A program made the position numbers and the translations under genes. Under the pieces are notes generated by a model, which was not told the origin of the DNA, did not search any database, and saw only the letters and a list, made by a program, of their open reading frames with translations. Source: Candidatus Cloacimonadota bacterium (GTDB lineage Bacteria; Muiribacteriota; UBA6191). From it: 64,000 nucleotides of DNA. Below, piece after piece: positions 6,733 through 14,929 of the stretch (position 1 is its first letter; every line of letters begins with the position of its first letter). The stretch is taken from NCBI GenBank assembly GCA_023954715.1, contig JAGSHD010000017.1, positions 1 through 64,000 of the forward strand. The letters are read 5' to 3'.

Positions 6733-9141
6733 TTATTTAATATTTTTTGTCAAAATAAATGAGAACAAACCTAGTGATAAAGACACTACTGCCATAAATT
6801 GAAAGAAAAATCCCCAAAATCCGCCCGTTGAAACACTTTTATTTACTGTAAACAAACCTTTCTTTTTATTAAGCAAAGATTGAAGCTCTTTTTCCATGTC
6901 TTCCATTTCATTAAAAAACTCATCCATCTTTGATTTCTTTTTAATGGTAGGAACATTATTATTTTTTGGCAAAGTAATCGTAGGCTTTGCAAAGTTTACA
7001 TCAGTGCTTATAGACTGATAGGCCTCTTGCTCATACTGTTGAACAGGTGGTCTTGGATTAAAATTAGATCTTTGATTTTGAACAGGAGATTGGACTACAG
7101 GTGCTTGATAACGAGGCTGTAATTGTCTATCATTATTACTTTGTTGTACTTCATATTGATAATTTTGTGATCGTTTACCTGAGCTAACTTCACTATCTTC
7201 ATACTCTAAATTAGTAATAAATCCTTCGGTAGACAACTCTGTAGCACCAGACACATAATCATTTGCACTAGAGTCAACTTCTCCTGATTGAATCTTTTCT
7301 ATTTTAAATAAATAATCATGTACTTCTGGTAAGTCATAACCCTTCTCTAAAGCTAAATTAAAATAACGGTATGCTGACTCATAATCGTGTGCTTCAAATC
7401 TTCGTTTGGCCATATCATAAAAGAAAACAGCATTAGCAGGAATCATTTTTGAAGATTTCTTTTTTACTACCTTTGGTTTTCTGGCTCTAGGCTTAGATTT
7501 AACTCTAGCTCTTGGCTTTTTTGCAATAGAGATAGTCTTTGGCATAGATTGAGATATTTTTTGCTTGATTAAATCTTGATTGCTAAACTTTGGGACTTTT
7601 GCTTGTCTGATCTTCTTTTTAACTGGCTTAAGGATGGTCTGTGCTTTTTTTACAGGCTTTTTCACAACTTTAGCTAGCTTTTTTACTGGAAGCTCGTCCG
7701 GTAAAATTAAGCCATTATTTGAAAATCTTCGCTTTATAGACTCTTGCACTAGCTTATCTACTGAAACTCCCCCATTTTTAATATATAGTCCTGTCAATCC
7801 TTGTAGTAGAGCTTCTCTATGCTTTCGGTGTATCGATGCGATTACTGCTTTATCACTCAAAACAAAACCAATTTGTAGCTTACCCATGTAGCTTCGTTCA
7901 TATACTTCTAAAATTTTACCAATCGGATTTGAACTAATACCCTGAAAGTAATCATCCAAAAATCTACGTACAGCTAAGCGATCTACCGTTGAAAATACTT
8001 CTAGAACTAGGTTATCCTCCATTGATGCATCAATATCTACAATATCTTTATTTCGATATTTTTCACTGTCCACTAAATAATAAAATTTTGAATACTTTTT
8101 ACTTGAATCCCACTCTAAAGGGTAAACTAATTTAAAGCCTTTGATCTTTAAATGAAAATTATCTCTCTTTTTTGGCTCCGAAGTTTTTTTAGCTATGTTA
8201 TCAAAGCCCATATCCAACAAATCATCGCTATTAAACTCTTTTTTCTTTTTAGGGGAATATTTGGGTTCCACTATTTTTGGAGTTCGACCACTCGCAAGTT
8301 GATCCATATCTAATTTTTGAGAGTCACCCTCTTTTTTAGTCGATAAGGATCTAATATTTGGAATAGGGAGATTGCCTACTCGAGTAGACCCATTAGTACT
8401 AACTTTAATCGCATCTTTTGGCCATAATAGTAGATTTCTGGTCTCTTTGCCTGACATTACAGTGGTAAACTCCCCACCGTTTAGCTCTTTTCTTTCTTCA
8501 ATGATTTTGGAGATCTCTATGATCATTTCATTGTTAATTTGACCTAAGACTTGATCTAACAATTGCTGATTTAAATTAGAGTAATCTTTTTGACCTTTTC
8601 TTTTTAGTCGAAACTTTCTATTGTAGCTTTTCGAAGTTGAATAGAGTTTTTCACCATTATAAGTATCGTGAACCTCTATATCTAATGCTAAAGCAATAGA
8701 AAAGCTTCTTCGCTCTTTTTTATAGTAATATCTCTTTATTGTACCTGAGATAACCCCTTCTATGAGATTATTTTGAGATAACTTTCTCATCAAGTTAGTA
8801 TCTTCTGCGATACTAGGAATGGAGAAACTATCAATAATATCGGAGTCTCTTTCAACTGAAAAAAGTCCAGTTTGCTCTAACTTATCTCTATAATAATCAG
8901 ATAAATTAGCTACATCCTCTATAAAAATTTGTTTAGAGTCTGCACTAAAATTGCTAACTACTACTCTTAATTTATGGGGATACTCTTCACGAATTTTTTG
9001 AAATTGACGGGATCTAGAGCAACCAGTCAATAAAGATGCCAAAACGACGACGGCTATCATACACATCATCCATGATGAGAAACTATATTTATTAGAAAAG
9101 AAAAACTTATTATCTTTCATAGAATGAAATACCTTATTCAA
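6733..9141 (-). CDS. 802-residue lipoprotein with CsgG/FlgT-like N-domain, TPR, disordered linkers and C-terminal TM
   Basis: After an N-terminal hydrophobic segment the sequence ASLLTGC is a lipobox, predicting lipid attachment at Cys41. Residues about 55-220 (HKLRVVVSNFSADS, DKLEQTGLFSVERDSDI, LIEGVISGTIKRY) have the fold pattern of CsgG/FlgT/LpoB-like periplasmic domains. A second mixed domain follows at about 345-480. Then come a Lys/Pro/Arg-rich linker (about 495-565), a TPR-like pair (AVFFYDMAKRRFEAHDYESA), a Gln/Asn/Pro-rich region (about 660-720), a short coiled coil and a C-terminal hydrophobic segment (about 778-797). A lipid anchor plus a C-terminal transmembrane helix in one protein is odd. 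It may tether two membranes or an assembly to the envelope. Function unknown. Confidence 0.7.
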   Translation of the reverse strand: MNKVFHSMKDNKFFFSNKYSFSSWMMCMIAVVVLASLLTGCSRSRQFQKIREEYPHKLRVVVSNFSADSKQIFIEDVANLSDYYRDKLEQTGLFSVERDSDIIDSFSIPSIAEDTNLMRKLSQNNLIEGVISGTIKRYYYKKERRSFSIALALDIEVHDTYNGEKLYSTSKSYNRKFRLKRKGQKDYSNLNQQLLDQVLGQINNEMIIEISKIIEERKELNGGEFTTVMSGKETRNLLLWPKDAIKVSTNGSTRVGNLPIPNIRSLSTKKEGDSQKLDMDQLASGRTPKIVEPKYSPKKKKEFNSDDLLDMGFDNIAKKTSEPKKRDNFHLKIKGFKLVYPLEWDSSKKYSKFYYLVDSEKYRNKDIVDIDASMEDNLVLEVFSTVDRLAVRRFLDDYFQGISSNPIGKILEVYERSYMGKLQIGFVLSDKAVIASIHRKHREALLQGLTGLYIKNGGVSVDKLVQESIKRRFSNNGLILPDELPVKKLAKVVKKPVKKAQTILKPVKKKIRQAKVPKFSNQDLIKQKISQSMPKTISIAKKPRARVKSKPRARKPKVVKKKSSKMIPANAVFFYDMAKRRFEAHDYESAYRYFNLALEKGYDLPEVHDYLFKIEKIQSGEVDSSANDYVSGATELSTEGFITNLEYEDSEVSSGKRSQNYQYEVQQSNNDRQLQPRYQAPVVQSPVQNQRSNFNPRPPVQQYEQEAYQSISTDVNFAKPTITLPKNNNVPTIKKKSKMDEFFNEMEDMEKELQSLLNKKKGLFTVNKSVSTGGFWGFFFQFMAVVSLSLGLFSFILTKNIK

Positions 9142-9585
9142 AAGAAAATTTTACAAACAAAACGTGTTACTCAGTATTTGCCTTGATTAGGAAACTAAAT
9201 CACTCTGTTTAGATTTCACATAAATCATACAAGATCATACAAAAACACACGTAATTTGTCATCCTACGAGATTTCACCAAAAACTTCAATTTCTATTCCA
9301 TTGAGTCACATGAATCAAATGAAATTACTACATTTATACCCAAATAAAAATGGCTCTCTTATTTTTTTAGATCAAAGCCCAATGTTAATAATTTTGGTGT
9401 TTTTCATGATGACCGACCAGTTCAAAGCGTAGTTTAAGTGAGCTTTAGCCCAAGAAAAACCCGTATACCTCTCAGCTTTTATCCTCTCAACTTTTATCGA
9501 AGAGACTAACAGAGTAAATCCCTTTTGCGTTTGATTATGAACCTATACAGACAAAAGGTTTTCACATTAGTATAATGATTTTATT
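9142..9585. other. Intergenic region with degenerate repeat copy and short tandem repeat
   Basis: The interval separates the divergent 802-residue lipoprotein and the microprotein/ssrA unit. It holds a weak copy of the intergenic repeat family at about 9334-9455: ATACCCAAAT, TTAATAAT and CCAGTTCAAAGCGTAGTTT recur in the same order, but the hairpins are poorly kept. At 9468-9497 a 15-bp unit (CCTCTCAGCTTTTAT) is repeated in tandem with one mismatch. I see no gene in 9142-9547. Confidence 0.4.
9548..9576 (+). promoter_or_regulatory. Strong sigma-70-type promoter for microprotein/ssrA
   Basis: CAGACA (9548-9553) is separated by 17 bases from a perfect TATAAT (9571-9576). The predicted start, near 9583, is only a few bases before the ATG at 9586 and about 155 bases before mature tmRNA. 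The transcript would therefore be leaderless for the microprotein, or would be a long tmRNA precursor that is trimmed. Confidence 0.6.
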
Positions 9586-9729
9586 ATGCCAGCAAAAATG
9601 TTTTTTATATACGCTTTGATCTTTGTAACACCGATCTTTTTACTTTTTTATTGTTTTTTAGTATTACCCTACAAGGTTTTGTTAAATGAGGATATTGACG
9701 AACTGAAAGAAGAATCGGCCGATCTATAG
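9586..9729 (+). CDS. 47-residue membrane microprotein upstream of ssrA
   Basis: An unbroken 47-codon frame (MPAKMFFIYALIFV...) gives one strongly hydrophobic helix (about residues 5-29) and a short acidic tail (NEDIDELKEESADL). This is the layout of a single-span inner-membrane microprotein with the tail in the cytoplasm or periplasm. It stops 7 bp before the mature tmRNA 5' end and begins just after the -10 box of the shared promoter. There is no ribosome-binding site, so it would be translated leaderless, or from Met5 after AGCAAAA. The amphipathic composition and stop placement look non-random, but the frame could be a chance product of the tmRNA leader. Confidence 0.45.
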   Translation: MPAKMFFIYALIFVTPIFLLFYCFLVLPYKVLLNEDIDELKEESADL

Positions 9730-9736
9730 CTCCAAT

Positions 9737-10089
9737 GGGGGTGACCGGAATCGACAAGATAGTTAAGGTTTAATTTGCAATTCGAAGGTGATAGAAGGGC
9801 TTCGTAAAAAATCTATCCAGCATAATTGCTGAAGATGATTATTTAATGGCTGCTTAGTTCATGCCATCGTCTAGTATGAGTTTGGTTTATGCTCATGCAA
9901 CGGACGACACTTTATAGACCTATATTTCACGTAAGGTTCCGTAGCGTGAAAAGAACAACACGGAAATAAGTTCTATTTGGTTTGTCTCTGGTCGCAATAG
10001 AATCGAAAACTTAATCAAAGACTATAATTGTAGACGGTTTTACTGGACCTAGTACTTGGACGGGAGTTCGAATCTCCCCACCTCCACCA
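9737..10089 (+). ncRNA. ssrA: tmRNA (transfer-messenger RNA)
   Basis: One-piece tmRNA that rescues stalled ribosomes. The 5' end GGGGGTG pairs with CACCTCC at the 3' end, followed by ACCA, forming the alanine-accepting stem. GACCGGAATCGACAAGATAG is the conserved 5' tRNA-like segment and GGGAGTTCGAATCTCCC the T arm. The reading frame ends at a TAG inside GGCTGCTTAG (9854-9856). The predicted tag probably starts at GTA (about 9803) and reads VKNLSSIIAEDDYLMAA; the resume codon is inferred, the C-terminus is clear. The tag ends in LMAA instead of the usual LAA. A terminator follows at 10101. Confidence 0.95.
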
Positions 10090-10100
10090 AAAAAATATAC

Positions 10101-10139
10101 AAGCCATCATTTTAGTTGATCTAAATTGATGGCTTTTTT
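10101..10139 (+). terminator. Factor-independent terminator of ssrA
   Basis: AAGCCATCA (10101-10109) pairs with TGATGGCTT (10128-10136), followed by a T-run to 10139. It lies 11 bases after the tmRNA CCA end. Confidence 0.85.
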
Positions 10140-10142
10140 GCT

Positions 10143-10171
10143 ATATAGACTAGTTTTTCAAATATAGACTA
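10143..10171. repeat. Direct repeat of ATATAGACTA
   Basis: ATATAGACTA occurs at 10143-10152 and again at 10162-10171, 19 bp apart, about two helical turns. It lies upstream of the HEXXH protein gene at 10259 and could be a regulator site or chance. Confidence 0.3.
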
Positions 10172-10258
10172 AACAATACTCTTTTTAAGATAAACCTTGC
10201 TAATGTCCACAAAATCATTACTATTTATAGGAGTTAGCCTAAATAAAAGAGAAAAACC

Positions 10259-11323
10259 ATGTTAAAACTTGTTTTATTTATATCATTAATTCAATTATCT
10301 AGTGCAGGAGATTGGGATGTTGTCTCAAAATTTGCTGGATCAATGAATCAATACTTTTATCTTTCTAACGGACGATTACAAACTGTAGCCAATGAAATCA
10401 CCATTAGAAAAAAACGCCTTAGTCAATATCTGGGGTCAGGAAACGCTACCTATAATTACAGCACCAATGACTTATTAATGAACCCAGACATTTTTGATAA
10501 TGGAGAAGTAAAGCCCTTTCCGACTTTAGTGAGTGAACTTGGTTTTACCGGCGCACTTGGAGTAGCTAAAACTGTATATCATGAAATGGGCCATGCTGAA
10601 TGGGATGTTTTAATCGAAGAAAGCGAAACCAACCGAGATCAAGAGTTTTATAAACTTATAACCACCAAAATTAAACCTTGGATGGAAAAGAACCTTACTA
10701 AAGTTGATGATAAATGGTTAGCATTAATGGAGTGGCATGGCTACTATTATGGTACTGTGATTTCTAGCGTTTTGTCCGATTGGCAAATGACCCTACTTTT
10801 AAATGGTGTAAAGACTGATTTTAGCTTTGATGAAAATTTGATTCGATCAAACATTAGATCAAAAAAAATCACTGTAGAAGATTTTGGTAAAATCTCACAT
10901 AAGCCACTCATGAAAAACTTACAAGATACATTAGAAGATACTTATGGAGAACGATGTAGAAGTTTTTCTGTAGATGTAAGTAACGGTATGTATGATGGCA
11001 TGGTCTCCTTAGAAACTGGGTCGTGGGAGGACAAAGGCTTTCAAAGTGAATGGTGGGATGCCATCTGGGAGCACATGCGGTTTAATTACTCTATACCAAG
11101 CTCTAGGGACGATCTAATTTATTCTATCAACTCTAGTGAAACAGATTTAATGGAAAAACTCGCCATATTACAACACAAAATCTGGGATGAACTTCAATTA
11201 CAAGAATCTGAAAAAAACAATCAAGAACAAGACTCTGACACAGATCAAGACTTTGAAAACGAAGAAGACTTAGATAGTGATAAGAGTTCAAATGATGATG
11301 AACCAAGTTTTGGAGATTTCTAA
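10259..11323 (+). CDS. Secreted protein with HEXXH metallopeptidase-like motif
   Basis: 354 residues with a short signal peptide (MLKLVLFISLIQLSSAG). YHEMGHAEWDVLIEE near residue 108 contains HEMGH, the zinc-binding HEXXH of many metallopeptidases, with acidic residues just downstream. MEWHGYYYGTVISSVLSDW near residue 160 and EWWDAIWEHMRFN near residue 275 are aromatic-rich helices. The last 35 residues are almost entirely Asp/Glu/Ser/Asn, an acidic tail of the kind that binds calcium or stays disordered. I do not recognise the family; a third zinc ligand is not obvious, so protease activity is a hypothesis. No strong ribosome-binding site is seen. It stands alone between the ssrA terminator and a 500-bp gap. 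Confidence 0.65.
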   Translation: MLKLVLFISLIQLSSAGDWDVVSKFAGSMNQYFYLSNGRLQTVANEITIRKKRLSQYLGSGNATYNYSTNDLLMNPDIFDNGEVKPFPTLVSELGFTGALGVAKTVYHEMGHAEWDVLIEESETNRDQEFYKLITTKIKPWMEKNLTKVDDKWLALMEWHGYYYGTVISSVLSDWQMTLLLNGVKTDFSFDENLIRSNIRSKKITVEDFGKISHKPLMKNLQDTLEDTYGERCRSFSVDVSNGMYDGMVSLETGSWEDKGFQSEWWDAIWEHMRFNYSIPSSRDDLIYSINSSETDLMEKLAILQHKIWDELQLQESEKNNQEQDSDTDQDFENEEDLDSDKSSNDDEPSFGDF

Positions 11324-11828
11324 ACCTTAGCTATACTTTATTTAATTCAAGCCTTGATTTATTTTTTTCTCTTTGATAATTTATATAAGAATTAAAAGAA
11401 ACAGCAGTTTGTTTCGCACTTACTTGGAGGTCAAAGTGGAGCTAAATCTATAATTATTCGTTAGATTAACCCGTCTTGTCGACCAAAATCCCCTGTTTTA
11501 ATTCTTCCCAAAAAATCACATTTAAATATTAAATTTCTCATGCTGTCTTAAGTAGTACTTCATTTAACACGCTGACCTTTAGATTTTAATTAGTGATACC
11601 ATTTGCCATAAGAACACCCTTTGAGCCCTTGTTTTGCGCTCAATTTATTTTTACTTGGTATTTTGTCGACTTTCTAAAACCTTATTTAATCAAAATGATT
11701 AGATAGGTAAATCTTAAACGCCTTTAACAAACCTCTACTAATTGTTTTCACAGTCATCATTCTATCTGTAAAAAAATAGAATTGCAGTGAGGTTTTATCG
11801 AGGTCGTTTAGCTAAGATAGGAGAGTAT
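11324..11828 (+). other. 500-bp gene-free region upstream of the ABC-F gene
   Basis: Two hairpins are visible. TTGAGC (11621-11626) pairs with GCTCAA (11638-11643), followed by a T-rich run, a weak terminator-like shape. ATTCTAT (11759-11765) pairs with ATAGAAT (11776-11782) just before the ABC-F start. A strong Shine-Dalgarno-like GGAGG at 11426-11430 precedes a GTG that opens only five codons (11436-11453). Leaders of antibiotic-responsive ABC-F genes often hold short reading frames and attenuators, so these may matter, but none is decisive. Confidence 0.3.
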
Positions 11829-13418
11829 ATGAACTCCCAAATTACTATCAAAAACCTAGATTTTTACTATGCAAATCAGCATGAAAATATTTTTACAGAC
11901 CTTAATTTAGAGTTAAATAGCTCATGGAAGCTTGGAATAACAGGCCCCAATGGAATGGGGAAGTCTACTTTAATTTCATTGATTACAGGGCATTTAAAAC
12001 CTTGTAAGGGTAGTATCCAATGTCAATTAAATACAAAGATATTCCCTCCAAAAGTATTAGATAGCAATCTATCTACCCTAGATGTTATCAAAGACACTAT
12101 TGCTCCTTTTTCAAGGTGGGAAAGCCAAATGAACATGCTTCTTAACAATGAAGATGCACAATCAATAAAAAGGTATTTACAATTATTAGAACTGTATGAA
12201 GAAAACAACCCATATCAACTACAATCAGAAATTGAAAAAAAATGGTCATTGAGTGGCTTTGATTCTGAGATACTCAATCAAAAGTTTAGTCACTTAAGCC
12301 ATGGTCAAAAAACAATGGCACTACTCATATCTGTCTTTTTAGGCAAAAAAGATCTTGTTATTTTAGATGAACCTAGTACCCACTTAGATCATTACTCAAA
12401 AAGCATCATATCAAGTTTTTTAAAAAAACAAGATCAGTTTATTTTAGTGTCCCATGATCGTAGTTTTTTGAATGACTGTGTAGATCATTTGCTTTATTTA
12501 GATGGTGTTGAAAACAAGCTTATCTCTTCTAACTATCAACAATTTTTAGAACAAAAAGAGATCAAAAGTCGCTTTGAAGAAAGCACCTTAAATAAGCTAA
12601 AATCTCAAGTTAAAAAACTGAAACAAGATGCTCAAAATAAACGATCATGGTCCTTACAAAAAGAAAAAACAAAACACCAATCAGCTGATAGCGGTCATGT
12701 AGGTGCAGTTGCAGCCAAGATTATGAAAAGAGCCCTCAATTCAGAAAAACGAAAGGAAGATAAATTAATTCAAAAGCAAGAAGTACTTAAAACCTATACA
12801 AAAAAAAGAGAAATCAAATTCATAGAAAGTAAAAACAGTAAAATGAAAGCTATTTTAACTGTTAGAAACCTAAGTTTTGGATACGGAGAAAATCCTAACC
12901 TAATCTCTAAGCTTTTTTTTACACTAAAATCAGGAGATCGACTAGCCATAACAGGTAAAAATGGCTCAGGAAAGTCTAGTCTTATAAGACTATTAACCCA
13001 TGAGTCTCATCCGCATCTAAAAATTAGAAAGGGATCGATTCAATGGTCGAATAATAAAGACTTTTGTTATATCCAACAGTGGGACCCCTACTCTAATAAC
13101 AAGCTTGCTTTTTCTATCGCTGAACTTGGCAAAGACGCTCGATTTATCAATACTTTAGCTTGCCTAGGATTGAATATAGCAAGAAGAAAACTAGACTCTC
13201 ATTGCTTTAGTCCAGGAGAACTTAAAAAAATAGAAATTGCAAAATGCCTTTGCACTGATAGTAGTTTACTCATTTGGGATGAAGCCTTAGCAAATCTAGA
13301 CCTTCCAACAAAAGAAGCCTTAGAAAAGCTTATTGTACAATCTCATCAAACAATGATCTTTGTAGAACATGATCATTGTTTGATGGATAAAGTGGCTACA
13401 AAAGTCGTAAAAATTTAG
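11829..13418 (+). CDS. ABC-F family ATPase
   Basis: 529 residues, two ABC cassettes and no membrane segments, the layout of ABC-F proteins that act on ribosomes. The first cassette has Walker A GPNGMGKST, signature SHGQK and Walker B LVILDEPSTHLD. A Lys-rich charged linker follows (about 235-335). The second cassette has Walker A GKNGSGKSS, SPGELKK in place of LSGGQ, and LLIWDEALANLD. The weak second signature and the ending FVEHDHCLMD resemble the Lsa/Vga/Msr-type group, some of which protect ribosomes from antibiotics; the substrate class is inferred. The frame is open to 11787, but the ATG at 11829 has a good ribosome-binding site (TAGGAGAG), so I start there. Confidence 0.88.
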   Translation: MNSQITIKNLDFYYANQHENIFTDLNLELNSSWKLGITGPNGMGKSTLISLITGHLKPCKGSIQCQLNTKIFPPKVLDSNLSTLDVIKDTIAPFSRWESQMNMLLNNEDAQSIKRYLQLLELYEENNPYQLQSEIEKKWSLSGFDSEILNQKFSHLSHGQKTMALLISVFLGKKDLVILDEPSTHLDHYSKSIISSFLKKQDQFILVSHDRSFLNDCVDHLLYLDGVENKLISSNYQQFLEQKEIKSRFEESTLNKLKSQVKKLKQDAQNKRSWSLQKEKTKHQSADSGHVGAVAAKIMKRALNSEKRKEDKLIQKQEVLKTYTKKREIKFIESKNSKMKAILTVRNLSFGYGENPNLISKLFFTLKSGDRLAITGKNGSGKSSLIRLLTHESHPHLKIRKGSIQWSNNKDFCYIQQWDPYSNNKLAFSIAELGKDARFINTLACLGLNIARRKLDSHCFSPGELKKIEIAKCLCTDSSLLIWDEALANLDLPTKEALEKLIVQSHQTMIFVEHDHCLMDKVATKVVKI

Positions 13419-13423
13419 ATGTT

Positions 13424-13457
13424 TATCTCTTTCTCGATGAGGATTGAGAAAGAGATA
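13424..13457 (+). terminator. Hairpin after the ABC-F gene
   Basis: A perfect 12-bp stem, TATCTCTTTCTC with GAGAAAGAGATA, around a 10-base loop, six bases after the ABC-F stop. The following bases (TTCTTCATT) are only moderately T-rich, so this may be a weak terminator or an mRNA 3'-end stabiliser. Confidence 0.6.
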
Positions 13458-13471
13458 TTCTTCATTGTACA

Positions 13472-13500
13472 TTGACTTCATACTTTGCCACAGTTACAGT
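13472..13500 (+). promoter_or_regulatory. Predicted promoter of the P-loop kinase gene
   Basis: TTGACT (13472-13477), 17 bases, TACAGT (13495-13500). CATTGAC (13470-13476) and GTCAATG (13499-13505) form an inverted repeat spanning both elements, so the promoter could be wrapped by a regulator. Confidence 0.4.
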
Positions 13501-13543
13501 CAATGCCTAATATAACTTAAATAGCTAACAATAAAGGTAGCTC

Positions 13544-14101
13544 ATGACATCAACACCAATCATATTAATCGGGCCAATGGCAGCTGGTAAAAGCACAATA
13601 GGAGGCGAATTAGCTAAAATTATCCAAATCCCGCAAGTACCAATGGATCGCGTTCGTTGGTACTATTACTATAAACATGGATTTTCATTAGAAAAAGAGC
13701 TTTCTATTGAATCCTTTACTGATGTATTAACTTATTGGAAGCCCTTTGAAGTAAATGCAGTTCAAAACATTGTAAAAGAATTTCCAAATTCAATCATAGA
13801 CTTTGGAGCAGGTCACTCCTATTTTACAGATAAAGATCAGTTTAATTTAGTCTCAGAGGCCTTAAGCAACATCCCTAACATTTTCTTACTCTTACCATGC
13901 AAAAACAAAACAAAAGCACTTGAGATTTGTAATGATCGCTTAAAAAAACGTAAAGAAAAAGACCTAGAAGAAAACGAAATCACTGCTAATCGAAACTTTA
14001 TTAATCATCAATCCAACTATAAACTCTCAAAACATATTATTTATACAGAGGGTAAAACCCCATTAGAAAGCGCAAAAGAGATTCAATCACTGTTAAGTTA
14101 G
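13544..14101 (+). CDS. Shikimate-kinase-like P-loop kinase, substrate unknown
   Basis: 185 residues with an N-terminal Walker A, IILIGPMAAGKSTIGGELAK, as in small-molecule kinases of the AroK/nucleoside kinase group. IDFGAGHSYF near residue 86 and the HHxSNYxLSKHIIYTEGKTP-type C-terminus match, from memory, an uncharacterised family found in Bacillus and relatives and often labelled shikimate kinase-like. The aro-pathway neighbours expected of a true AroK are absent. Gene is monocistronic: its own promoter at 13472 and a 157-bp gap after it. Substrate could be an antibiotic or nucleotide-like compound, given the ABC-F neighbour, but that is only context. Confidence 0.65.
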   Translation: MTSTPIILIGPMAAGKSTIGGELAKIIQIPQVPMDRVRWYYYYKHGFSLEKELSIESFTDVLTYWKPFEVNAVQNIVKEFPNSIIDFGAGHSYFTDKDQFNLVSEALSNIPNIFLLLPCKNKTKALEICNDRLKKRKEKDLEENEITANRNFINHQSNYKLSKHIIYTEGKTPLESAKEIQSLLS

Positions 14102-14121
14102 CAAAAAATAGCCTGATTTAC

Positions 14122-14151
14122 TTGACCCCAAAGTTACTAAACACTTAAAAT
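14122..14151 (+). promoter_or_regulatory. Predicted promoter of the pilin-like array
   Basis: TTGACC (14122-14127), 18 bases, TAAAAT (14146-14151). Start would be near 14158, leaving a leader of about 100 bases before the first gene of the array. Confidence 0.45.
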
Positions 14152-14258
14152 TAAATATACACCCTATTTTTTCTGCCGTTTTTCGTGTCATTTTGTTTGA
14201 ACTTATTTTTGCCAACTAAAGTCAGTTTTAAGTCTGATTCACCTTTTGGAGAGCCTAT

Positions 14259-14906
14259 ATGAAACCCTCACCATGGAAACTCACAACAGATCAAGTTCTT
14301 TCCATTGTAAATCTCATTGTTATGGTTTGGTTTTCAAAATATATACTACAAGTACAAGCAAGCCATCCTTTTGATTATCTACTGTTTATCTTTACTCCAT
14401 TGGCTTCAATTAGCGCTTTTTTGTGGTTTGGCTTTCCGTTTATGGCATTGTTTTGCTCTTCTTTTTTATTGTTAACCCTTCCCTCATGGCATATAGAAAA
14501 TATCCATCAAGACGCTACACATACAAACTCTCAATATAACTTAAAGGTTGTTAAACAGGGCTTAGAATCATACAAAATAGTACATGGACATTATCCCATT
14601 CCTACTATATCTGGTGCTACCAACTCCAGTCTAAAAAAACAACATAGCTTAGAAGCAATCCTATCTAATCAGCATAAATTTGGAGATGGACAGATCTATT
14701 TAAATACTATCCCAAATGATCTATTATCTGGAGTCGGTGACAATAACTTTGTATGTATTGTGCATGATTTTACTACCTATACTTCTGATTTATCAGACTA
14801 TAAAAACTGTGAAAGTAAATATATTCAAGATATCCCAAAGTATAGTGAAAGAGGTTATGTTTACTTGCCTCAAGAGGGTTTGATACGTTTAAATGGCCCG
14901 TATTAA
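14259..14906 (+). CDS. Membrane-anchored pilin-like protein, array copy 1
   Basis: 215 residues. Three hydrophobic segments (about 12-32, 40-58, 60-74) precede a soluble domain with a pilin/GspG-like pattern: NSQYNLKVVKQGLESYKIVHG, then YP, an ALxxIL-type helix (LEAILSN), GDGQIYLNTIPNDLLS, and a final beta-hairpin GYVYLPQEGLIRLN. Two Cys (FVCIV and NCESK) are kept in all five copies and may form a disulfide. There is no prepilin peptidase motif (no GFTLIE), so it cannot be processed as a normal pilin. It ends earlier than its paralogues and lacks their C-terminal PVxW. The ribosome-binding site TTGGAGAG fixes the start. Function unknown. Confidence 0.75.
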   Translation: MKPSPWKLTTDQVLSIVNLIVMVWFSKYILQVQASHPFDYLLFIFTPLASISAFLWFGFPFMALFCSSFLLLTLPSWHIENIHQDATHTNSQYNLKVVKQGLESYKIVHGHYPIPTISGATNSSLKKQHSLEAILSNQHKFGDGQIYLNTIPNDLLSGVGDNNFVCIVHDFTTYTSDLSDYKNCESKYIQDIPKYSERGYVYLPQEGLIRLNGPY

Positions 14907-14929
14907 TATTAAACAACAAAGACCCAACT

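Noticed and set aside
11787-11828. Upstream in-frame extension of the ABC-F gene
   Set aside because: No ribosome-binding site for it, while ATG 11829 has one.
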